Shown here piece by piece: positions 13,767 through 19,996 of a DNA stretch of 22,028 nt (position 1 is its first letter; each line of letters starts with the position of its first letter). The stretch lies in NCBI GenBank assembly GCA_900552755.1, contig USAY01000019.1, forward strand, positions 1-22,028, written 5' to 3'. Origin of the DNA: an uncultured Collinsella sp. (GTDB lineage: Bacteria; Actinomycetota; Coriobacteriia; Coriobacteriales; Coriobacteriaceae). Position numbers and translations under genes: made by a program. The notes beneath the pieces were generated by a model, which was not told the origin of the DNA, did not search any database, and saw nothing but the letters and a program-made list of their open reading frames with translations.

Positions 13767-15519
13767 GGTCTAGGTATCCTCTCACGTCTGCTTCGTAGTC
13801 CTCGATAATCTGTGGTCCTGTCGCGCCAAATTCAATAACGGTGTCGCCCACCAGGTCAAAGAGCGCTTCGTTGATGCTATCGACGAGCATATCTTCGCTT
13901 TGGTCCGACCGCGCCACAGCCGATGCTGCCTGCGCCGCGTTCTGCTCGAGCAACGCACGAAGGTAGCCTTCTGCGGCGGGGACGAGTGCGGACGCGGTGT
14001 CGGCGGACATGGCCGTCGCGGGTGCGGGCGCTGGCGCGAGGAGCGGGGCTACGACGCCAAACTGCTCGGTTGAGATGGTCGGCTCGTCAGCCTCGTCCTG
14101 TTCTATGGGCGCCGCGACCGGCTCGACAATCATGTTGGCCACGGGTTCGGCTTCCGGTTGCCCAGAGTCCGCTTCCTCGACATCCGCGGTCGTGTCGTCC
14201 TCGCGTTCCTCGTCGATCAAAAGCGCCTCGCGCGTCTGCGCGGCGGCACTTCGGATATGCCCCAGCTGGCTCAGGTCGATATCGATCTTGACGGGCTGGT
14301 GTGTGGCGTTCCACGAAAGCCATGCCACGATCTCGTCATCGATGATCTTGGCCAAATACTTGGGAACCTTTTCTTCCTTCAGGGGATGGCTGGGGTCCAA
14401 CGCCAAGCGCAGGCGCTGGTCGCAGGCGCGCATTATCTCACCGAGCTTACTACTCTTTTGTCTGCTGCCGTGGATGCGCATACACTCCCAAAAGCCGTTT
14501 TGGCAACGGTAGATATGGATGGGGTCCAAGCGGTATTCGCAGTCCTCGTGGCGCTCGGGCGCAAAGAAGACGGCCGAGGCAAACATGGTGTAGGGCATGG
14601 CCGTCTCCTCCCCAAACAAGCTCGCTACGATGCCGGTCTTTCGGTGCGTGTCATAGTAGCGCGCCATGCGGACATATACGGCGCATGCCACATGGCGAAG
14701 GTCGAGATGGTGCCCGCGGTCGAGCCTTGAGTTATTGAGGTTGTACGTGGAGAGTGCGTTGATGGCGGCCATGAGCCGCTCCTCGCGCGCCTCGTCAGGC
14801 GGAAGGGGGAGCGTGGGCTCTGAGGTTTTGCGACGCTTAGCGGTTTGACCGGACGGCGCCTGCGCGGGCGCAAGGTCTCGAGCCGCGCGTCGCAGCTCGA
14901 TAAGGGCGTTATCGAACATGACGGTTTTAGAGTCGCGAAGCAACCTAGGGTCGAGCCCGTGGAATACGGCGTAATCCTGCAGCCATACGCGCGCAAACCG
15001 GTCGATGCCGGGCTCAAAGGCGCGATAGGCACCCCAAAACGCCTTGATCTTGTCAAAGCCATCGAGCGGATCATCGACGCCAATGCCGCAGATCAGCTCA
15101 TAGAGATATAAGAAGGCAAAGGATGTAGACGTTTCCTCGATATTGCCGCGGCGCACCTGGGCGCGCCAGGTAAAGTAGCCGCGCAGTTGTCGATCGCTCA
15201 TGGCGTTGTAGGTGGGAAAGTACGACTTGAAGGTGCCGTTGTAGGGGCAATCGTCCTCGAAGTTGGCCATCAGCAGGCCCTGGCGGTAAAAAAGCTCCGC
15301 CTCTGAAAGCCAACGCCCCGCACCGCCCTTGGGGTCGTCTTGCCAGCGCGATATCTCGCGCATCTTGCGGTACTGGTCGGGGAGGAAGTTCTGCATCTGA
15401 CGGCCGGTCTTGAGAATCGGCTCGTCAGCATAGATTTTGTTTGAGAAGCGGGCGGACTGATGGGTCCGGGCCTCGGCCATAATGCGCTCAATGAGCATCT
15501 TGACGTCCTGGTCGGCCAC
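13759..15519 (-). CDS. TerB-N / TerB-C domain protein, first gene of the ATPase-helicase module
   Basis: The 586-aa protein has a TerB-N domain at about 70-190. It contains ELFYRQGLLMANFEDD, SDRQLRGYFTWRAQVRRGN and TSFAFLYLYELICGIGVDDP, as in TerB-N proteins (YxxWRxxVRxGN...FLYxYELIN). A helical middle region with a YRCQNGFWECMRIHGSRQ segment follows. The C-terminus carries a TerB-C-like domain: IDLSQLGHIRSAAAQTREALL (413-433), an acidic Pro/Ala linker (436-510), and INEALFDLVGDTVIEFG with IIEDYEADVRGYL (549-583). TerB domains are linked to stress and phage-response systems and are predicted to act at membrane or DNA complexes. Translation starts at a GTG after AGGAGAGG. The end overlaps the ATPase gene. 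A TATGAT box lies 38 bases upstream. Confidence 0.85.
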   Translation of the reverse strand: MADQDVKMLIERIMAEARTHQSARFSNKIYADEPILKTGRQMQNFLPDQYRKMREISRWQDDPKGGAGRWLSEAELFYRQGLLMANFEDDCPYNGTFKSYFPTYNAMSDRQLRGYFTWRAQVRRGNIEETSTSFAFLYLYELICGIGVDDPLDGFDKIKAFWGAYRAFEPGIDRFARVWLQDYAVFHGLDPRLLRDSKTVMFDNALIELRRAARDLAPAQAPSGQTAKRRKTSEPTLPLPPDEAREERLMAAINALSTYNLNNSRLDRGHHLDLRHVACAVYVRMARYYDTHRKTGIVASLFGEETAMPYTMFASAVFFAPERHEDCEYRLDPIHIYRCQNGFWECMRIHGSRQKSSKLGEIMRACDQRLRLALDPSHPLKEEKVPKYLAKIIDDEIVAWLSWNATHQPVKIDIDLSQLGHIRSAAAQTREALLIDEEREDDTTADVEEADSGQPEAEPVANMIVEPVAAPIEQDEADEPTISTEQFGVVAPLLAPAPAPATAMSADTASALVPAAEGYLRALLEQNAAQAASAVARSDQSEDMLVDSINEALFDLVGDTVIEFGATGPQIIEDYEADVRGYLDHE

Positions 15520-15557
15520 CGCCCTCTCCTCTCCCTATACGGTGTCGGTGACCTCAT

Positions 15558-15563
15558 ATCATA
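15558..15563 (-). promoter_or_regulatory. -10 box of the TerB/ATPase/helicase operon
   Basis: TATGAT on the minus strand sits in the 89-bp gap after the DUF554 gene and would start transcription about 30 nt before the GTG at 15519. The -35 region is weak (a CGAACA-like hexamer at 17 bp), so an activator or an alternative sigma factor may be needed. Confidence 0.45.
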
Positions 15564-15608
15564 GCACAGCATCAAACAGATGTTCGAGATACCGCTATGT
15601 AGATAGAC

Positions 15609-16325
15609 TTAGAACAGAAGGGCGTAGATGACGGCTATGACGACGGAGGGGAGCATGTTGGCCGTGCGGAAGGTCTGAGGACGGATGAGGTTGACGCCGA
15701 CGCAGAAGATGAGCATGGAGCCTACGAGCGAAAGGCTGTTGAGGGCTGCTGTGGTCATGATGGGGGAGAGCGCGCCGGCAAACAACGTGATCGTCCCCTG
15801 GAACACGGCTACGGGCAGGGCCGAGAAGATGCAGCCGCGTCCGAGCGACGCCGTCATGGTGCAGACGATGATGCAGTCCAGTGCGCCCTTGAGGGCAAGC
15901 GTTGACCAGTCGCCGAGCAGGCCGTCCTGGATCGATCCCACAATTGCCATGGCGCCGATACACACGGTGAGTGAAGTCGAGACAAAAGCGTTGGTGAACT
16001 CGTTATCGCCCTCACTGCCGGTCTTGCGCTTGAGCCATTCGCCAAGGTTCTCGATGGCGGCTTCCAAGTTGACGGCCTCGCCGATGAGCGAACCGAGCGC
16101 AAATGAGACGATGAGCATGGTGGTGCCGGTGGTCGCTAGCGCCTTCCCATCGATAAGGAGCATCTTTTGCATGGTGCCGCCAAGGCCGATAAACAGGACG
16201 CACAGCCCCGATGCTTTCATGAGTGTGTCTTGGATGCGCGGTGTGATGAAGCGGCCGCCCGCTAATCCCAAAAGACCGCCCGCAACTAAAAGCACAACGT
16301 TGATGATTGTTCCCAAGCCCGGCAT
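15609..16325 (-). CDS. DUF554-family membrane protein
   Basis: The 238-aa protein is almost entirely hydrophobic, with six to seven predicted membrane helices. Its sequence follows the DUF554 (YdfK/YqgA-like) pattern: PGLGTIINVVLLVAGGLLG at the N-terminus, then LIVSFALGSLIGEAVNLEAAIE, GSEGDNEFTNAFVSTSLTVC, GAMAIVGSIQDGL and ILCVGVNLI-like residues near the end. The family is a presumed transporter with no firm substrate. The start at 16325 follows GGAGGG at four bases and opens directly into the first helix. An upstream ATG at 16394 would add a polar stretch that does not look like the family. An extended -10 box lies upstream, so it probably has its own promoter. It ends 89 bp before the TerB operon. 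Confidence 0.88.
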   Translation of the reverse strand: MPGLGTIINVVLLVAGGLLGLAGGRFITPRIQDTLMKASGLCVLFIGLGGTMQKMLLIDGKALATTGTTMLIVSFALGSLIGEAVNLEAAIENLGEWLKRKTGSEGDNEFTNAFVSTSLTVCIGAMAIVGSIQDGLLGDWSTLALKGALDCIIVCTMTASLGRGCIFSALPVAVFQGTITLFAGALSPIMTTAALNSLSLVGSMLIFCVGVNLIRPQTFRTANMLPSVVIAVIYALLF

Positions 16326-16355
16326 GAGCCCTCCTGTATTGATGCCAACGTGGCA

Positions 16356-16364
16356 ATCGTAGCA
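16356..16364 (-). promoter_or_regulatory. Extended -10 promoter of the DUF554 gene
   Basis: TGCTACGAT on the minus strand is a good extended -10 (TGnTANNAT) about 30 bases before the start codon. No matching -35 is evident, as is usual for this promoter type. Confidence 0.45.
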
Positions 16365-16443
16365 GAACGAAATGCGAGGCACATCGCGACTCATCTAATA
16401 CGTTATATAAGTGGTGTTAGGAATGATGTGCAGCATTTAAGCC

Positions 16444-17874
16444 TCAGGTGGTTGTCGGGACATAGGGATAGTATTCAAAGCGCAGTGTCATAAGCCGCTG
16501 CGGGGATTCAATAGCCGGGGCGATGATATTGGCATCGCGGGCACGATCAAACCCTTCGAGTTCGATCTGATACGAGACGTCTTGCATAATGTCCAGACGT
16601 CGCCAGGCTAGGAGTGTGTCACCATCGAATTCCAAGGTCTTGCCTCCGTCTGGAGCAACGGCGTATAGACGCAGCTTGGCGGTGGTTGCAGGGTCGACAA
16701 CCGTGACCTTTTTAATTTCGTTTCGAGTATTCTTGGCGCCCAACAAGGTGAGCAGTGTTGGGGCCACGACCTCGCCCGATGGCAAAAAGACGACTTCGAT
16801 GGATTCGGGAAATGCGATGATAGCCGACTTGCGGACGGGCTGATTGGCGGCGGCAACTTCGATGTTCGCAGCGTCGATGACCTCTGTGTGGTCGAGTGCG
16901 GCAAGCACGCAACAGTTACCTTCATCGATCTCTTGAGGATCAGCAAGCCCCAGACTGTCCGCGAGCTCGGGATCGTTTGGATCGGCAGCGGGCTCATTCG
17001 GTGCTTCGAAAGAAGCTGGGGCGCTGTTTGTCGGCGACGGCGTGTCGCCCGCACCTGCTTCTTTATCCGCGCTCTCTTCTTGTATGGTTGCGTTGATGGG
17101 TTCGTCGTTTGAGGGGAGCGTCTTGGCGTCAAGCGCGGAGGGGAGAATTCCGATGGCTCCGGATCCGTTCCACTCCATTTCGAGAAGCGCCGGGTCGGCA
17201 AGAATGCGTTGCCTGCTTTGCGCGTGGGCATCGATTTCAATAGGGCCTGCCTCTATCCCTCGTGTAAGACTGAGTGATCCGGCTGGCTTCTCGAAATGAG
17301 CGTTTGTGTCTTTGGCGCTGACGGCGTAGAACAGCAGGGACGCTTCTCCCGCCGCGATGGCATCGGTGCCGGCTTTGGTCAGTCGCAACGATGCCGTGAA
17401 TGAGAGGGTGGGCTGCGCATCGTCTGCATTCGCGGCGGCGCAGCCCAGACATATACCGCCTCCTTTCTCGAAAAACGTACCGTCGAAGGCGACCTTCGCT
17501 CCGTTCGCCGAGTCATCGACCGAAGCGATGTCGATGCGCAGCTCTAAATTGCATGGATCGCCATCTGCATCGAGCATAACCGAGCGCCACGTGCAGACGG
17601 CGCACCCCGCCTGGGAGCCGTTTGCCTTGTTCGAACGATTGATATCCACGACTATCGAGCCGTCCGTATTACGACGAAGGCATCCCGAGGTTGAGATCGC
17701 GGCCTGTGCGATCGAAAAACGCTTGCACGCAATGGCGCTCGACGGATTTGGTGCGGAACTTAGGACTGCTGGTAAGGAGTCTGCCATGACGGGAGTCGCC
17801 CAAGCGGCGACAGGCGTTCCGGTTGCGAGCGCGCCGCAGAGTGCGACGACGGGCAAAAGGTTCTTCGATGCCAT
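16444..17874 (-). CDS. Exported cysteine-rich protein of unknown function
   Basis: The 476-aa product starts with a Sec signal peptide (basic start, hydrophobic LLPVVALCGALATG, likely cut after AWA at 26 or VMA at 31). The mature N-terminal half holds C50, C65, C91, C94, C108, C142 and C145. These include two CxxC pairs, AGCAVC and GICLGC, which suggest disulfides or a metal site. An Asp/Glu/Pro/Ser/Thr-rich linker (about 260-319) leads to a second domain that opens with NCCVLAALDH (320-329) and is rich in beta strand. There is no LPXTG motif, so it is either free or held by partners. Translation starts at an ATG after AAGGAG. The start lies 18 bp downstream of a broken LAQTG-protein gene and it belongs to the same exported-protein cluster. 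The family was not recognised. Confidence 0.75.
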   Translation of the reverse strand: MASKNLLPVVALCGALATGTPVAAWATPVMADSLPAVLSSAPNPSSAIACKRFSIAQAAISTSGCLRRNTDGSIVVDINRSNKANGSQAGCAVCTWRSVMLDADGDPCNLELRIDIASVDDSANGAKVAFDGTFFEKGGGICLGCAAANADDAQPTLSFTASLRLTKAGTDAIAAGEASLLFYAVSAKDTNAHFEKPAGSLSLTRGIEAGPIEIDAHAQSRQRILADPALLEMEWNGSGAIGILPSALDAKTLPSNDEPINATIQEESADKEAGAGDTPSPTNSAPASFEAPNEPAADPNDPELADSLGLADPQEIDEGNCCVLAALDHTEVIDAANIEVAAANQPVRKSAIIAFPESIEVVFLPSGEVVAPTLLTLLGAKNTRNEIKKVTVVDPATTAKLRLYAVAPDGGKTLEFDGDTLLAWRRLDIMQDVSYQIELEGFDRARDANIIAPAIESPQRLMTLRFEYYPYVPTTT

Positions 17875-17892
17875 GGGGTCTCCTTAGCTAAT

Positions 17893-18174
17893 TTAGTGCG
17901 GCCTGTCCATGTTTTGTTTCTGGCTGCGTTTGATGTGCAGACCGAGGCCGGCGGTTCCTGCGCCTGCTGCTGTGGCGCCTGCTGCCAAGAGCCATCGTCT
18001 GTCGCCTGTCTGCGCCAACGGTTCCTCGCGGTCGTCGCGGTCGAGCTCCGAGAGGTCGACCGTCACTTGCGTGGCGGCCTGCGCCTGTTCTTGCTAGGCA
18101 AAGGCCATGGCTGGCCCAAACGCTAAGATGCTGACGGCGGCGGCCAGGGCGACGGCCTTATGCCGTGTGCGCAC
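17893..18174 (-). pseudogene. Small LAQTG-anchored surface protein gene interrupted by an amber codon after the signal peptide
   Basis: A 93-codon frame opens with GTG at 18174 (overlapping the previous gene by 17 bp) and encodes a clear signal peptide, MRTRHKAVALAAAVSILAFG followed by PAMAFA (residues 1-26). Codon 27 is TAG (18096-18094), exactly at the predicted cleavage site. The same frame then continues as QEQAQAATQVTVDLSELDRD and DREEP, and reaches a cell-wall sorting signal: LAQTG (53-57), a hydrophobic stretch (61-79) and a basic tail with KRSQK. It ends in TAA at 17895-17893. One change at 18096 would restore CAG (Gln). So this is either a recent nonsense mutation, a sequencing error, or a stop suppressed in vivo. 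The intact product would be a tiny sortase-anchored wall protein. No strong ribosome site precedes the GTG, so translational coupling is likely. Confidence 0.75.
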
Positions 18175-18757
18175 CGGGCTCGACCGTCCAGGTGATCGTT
18201 GCAACCTGATCGCCTTCGCCGGTTACGTGGAAGATGTCGCGCGTGACGCGGGCGACGTTTCCGCTTGTCTTGAGCTTTATTTTGTCCGTGCCGCCGGCAA
18301 TGCCCTGGTAGCCCATGTCGAAGGCTGCATTCTTGGAAAGATCGAGGCCCGTCCCCTGCATTGCGGCGCTGGCGTTCTGGAGTGCGCCGTCGGGGCCGAC
18401 CTTAAAGTCGATGGAGTTCTGCGCGGTTCCGGCCTTGGCGTCGGCGGCAATGGTCCAGGTGTTCATGGCGTCGATCTTCATGTTGGTGACATGGATGCCG
18501 TAGGCCGAATGATTGTCGATGGTGGTCGCGTCTTCTGAGGGGCCCTGAAGCGTGCCGTCGGCCTTGGCGACGAAGGGAATAACCGTCGGAACTTTGAACT
18601 CTACGTTGTCGATCTCGGTCTTGACCATTACTTTCGTGGTTCCAACGCGCCCGGCTGCCAGAGCTGGCGTCGGGGCGGCGCCCATTGCGAGCGCGAGCGC
18701 GAGCCCTGCGCCCACGACGAGCGCTCTGGCTCCGTTCATGTTCCTGGTGATGTCCAT
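18158..18757 (-). CDS. Exported 199-aa protein, possibly a beta-sandwich surface protein
   Basis: An N-terminal signal peptide (RALVVGAGLALALAMGAAPT, cut near PALA at about 35) leads to a 165-residue beta-rich domain. It contains TEIDNVEFKVPTVIPFVAKADGTLQGPS, DNHSAYGIHVTNMKID and TWTIAADAKAG, and ends TITWTVEPGAHTA. The pattern of a VP(T/S)xIPF...ADG strand followed by HVTNM and a Trp-containing strand recalls small exported proteins of Firmicutes and Coriobacteria that share features with WxL-like surface domains. There is no sorting signal of its own, but a small LAQTG gene overlaps its 3' end. AAGGA seven bases before the ATG supports the start. A 90-bp gap separates it from the 169-aa gene upstream. 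The function is unknown, and a cell-surface structural role is inferred. Confidence 0.7.
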   Translation of the reverse strand: MDITRNMNGARALVVGAGLALALAMGAAPTPALAAGRVGTTKVMVKTEIDNVEFKVPTVIPFVAKADGTLQGPSEDATTIDNHSAYGIHVTNMKIDAMNTWTIAADAKAGTAQNSIDFKVGPDGALQNASAAMQGTGLDLSKNAAFDMGYQGIAGGTDKIKLKTSGNVARVTRDIFHVTGEGDQVATITWTVEPGAHTA

Positions 18758-18847
18758 GGTCGTTCCTTTCTATTCGCCGCGGGCCGTCCCCGCGATGATT
18801 GGACGAATGCTGGTGAATTGCGTGCGGTGCCGCGTCGGCCGAAAAAG

Positions 18848-19357
18848 CTAGTTCTCGGCTTGCTCAACCCGTACCTTGACACGTGTCGGATTGCCGTGGC
18901 TGTCGAGGGTCTTGGCATTGAGTGCCTGGATCTCGATGTATGCCTCGCCTTCTTTGATGTCGCCGGCGGGGCACGTCTCGATTGTCTTGCCGGTCTCGAC
19001 CACACCGGATTCGTACATGGTCTCGTCGTTTTGGATGACGCGGAATCGCTGGGGAAATTTATTGTCTTGGACGTTTTGCACGTTGACGCGCAGCTTGCCG
19101 TCCTCCTGTAGCTGAGCGACCGGCGCGACCGAAATCGTCATCATGTTGTCGCGGACGATGGCATCGAGCTCATCTTGGATTTCTTGGCGCGATTTACCCT
19201 CTGCCGTCGTGACTGAGGCGCCCGCTTCGGGCACGGGCTGCGACTGCCAGGCGTATAGCCCTACGGCGACAAGGGCGCAGACGATAGCCAGGCAGACAAC
19301 GACGAGTTTCTTGCGACGCCCCAGTCCTGCAAGGTGGGGCGGCTTCTTCGCACTCAT
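18848..19357 (-). CDS. Single-pass membrane protein with an extracytoplasmic domain, unknown function
   Basis: This 169-aa protein has a basic cytoplasmic N-terminus (HLAGLGRRKK), one transmembrane helix (about 18-37) and an exposed domain. After a short linker come a helical SRQEIQDELDAIVRDNMMTI segment and a beta-rich module (APVAQLQEDGKLRVNVQNVQ, FRVIQNDETMYESGVVETG, AYIEIQALNAKTLDSHGNP) that reads like an immunoglobulin-like fold. The helix looks uncleaved, which gives a type II topology. Its ATG overlaps the stop of the 98-aa gene by four bases (ATGA), so the two are co-translated. It probably sits in the envelope with the exported proteins encoded downstream. The family was not recognised. 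Confidence 0.7.
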   Translation of the reverse strand: MSAKKPPHLAGLGRRKKLVVVCLAIVCALVAVGLYAWQSQPVPEAGASVTTAEGKSRQEIQDELDAIVRDNMMTISVAPVAQLQEDGKLRVNVQNVQDNKFPQRFRVIQNDETMYESGVVETGKTIETCPAGDIKEGEAYIEIQALNAKTLDSHGNPTRVKVRVEQAEN

Positions 19358-19650
19358 GCGGCGTCCTTGGTGGTGTAGACACGTGCGAACGTGGACGGGT
19401 CCGCTCCAAAGAGCATGTGAAGCATCAGGCGGCGCGAGTAGATGAGCTCGTCGAAGTCGTGAGGGAGCTCGATGTCGTGGATACGCGCGATGTGGTGGGC
19501 GAGCGCCGAGAACGACTCGGGGTCGCAGATAACATCGGTGGTGACGTGGTAGACCGCCGTATCGGGGAACGCCTCTTCGTCGAAAGGCAGGAGATAGGGA
19601 TCGTCGTCGACCTCGATGGCGACGCCGTACTGGGGCCAGTAATATGCCAT
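19354..19650 (-). CDS. Small protein of unknown function, first gene of the surface-protein cluster
   Basis: The 98-aa product has no signal peptide or membrane helix. It starts MAYYWPQYGVAIEVDDDPYL, followed by FDEEAFPDTAVYHVTTDVI and a helical C-terminus (FSALAHHIARIHDIELPHDF, then YSRRLMLHMLF). The WPQYGVAIEVDDD...YHVTTD...DPESF order faintly recalls the strand core of DUF559-type PD-(D/E)XK nucleases (WPEx..VEVDG...HVT), but it is too short and lacks the full catalytic set, so this is a weak idea. GGGAGG five bases before the ATG fixes the start. It overlaps the 169-aa gene and is the first gene of the minus-strand cluster. Confidence 0.65.
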   Translation of the reverse strand: MAYYWPQYGVAIEVDDDPYLLPFDEEAFPDTAVYHVTTDVICDPESFSALAHHIARIHDIELPHDFDELIYSRRLMLHMLFGADPSTFARVYTTKDAA

Positions 19651-19996
19651 GGGAACCTCCCTGCTTCTGGGACCAAAACTTCTATCGGTTTTGGCTGTCG
19701 ACGCCGACCGTATCAGCCGCTACTTGACCAATTTCTGACCAAATGCTTGACGGATTGACATCTCCGCAGGTAAAAGGCAGTAAAAATTACTTCAACTTTT
19801 TTCGAGTGACATTTACGCGATCGGCGACGGCGGGGCGATATGTGTCAAAAGCATCGTCTGCCGAGGAAACCTTGCCGCTCGCCGAATTGCACGAACGTAA
19901 AAAACGCCAATTATGGAGACGGTCTCGAACACGTCGACGAAACGATGCGGTAACATCTCCCTGCAAACACTGTAGTTAGCTAAAGGGGGAGTTCGC
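19651..19996. other. 346-bp divergent intergenic region with tandem TGAC repeats
   Basis: No gene is visible here. It must hold the promoters of the minus-strand surface cluster and of the plus-strand FAD oxidase gene. On the plus strand TGACCAA occurs at 19725-19731 and again at 19736-19742, exactly 11 bp apart. Two more TGAC cores follow at 19748 and 19756, the last inside a perfect TTGACA (19755-19760). This spacing suits a DNA-binding protein acting on one face of the helix. TAACAT at 19951-19956 is a possible -10 box for the oxidase gene, but no good -35 goes with it. Confidence 0.45.

Noticed and set aside
9901..15519. A complete BREX system.
   Set aside because: Only BrxD-like and BrxHI-like parts are present. 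The genes on both sides are a DUF554 protein and a spermidine-synthase-like protein, with no PglX, PglZ, BrxA/B or BrxC.
13759..15519. A tellurite-resistance (Ter) operon.
   Set aside because: TerB-N/TerB-C domains occur here, but there is no TerC, TerD or TerE gene in the window.
18779..18795. A hairpin CGCGGG-CCGTC-CCCGCG before the 199-aa exported protein gene as a terminator.
   Set aside because: It has only a 6-bp stem with no T-tract, and it sits just upstream of a ribosome site. It could be a weak mRNA structure but is not supported as a terminator.
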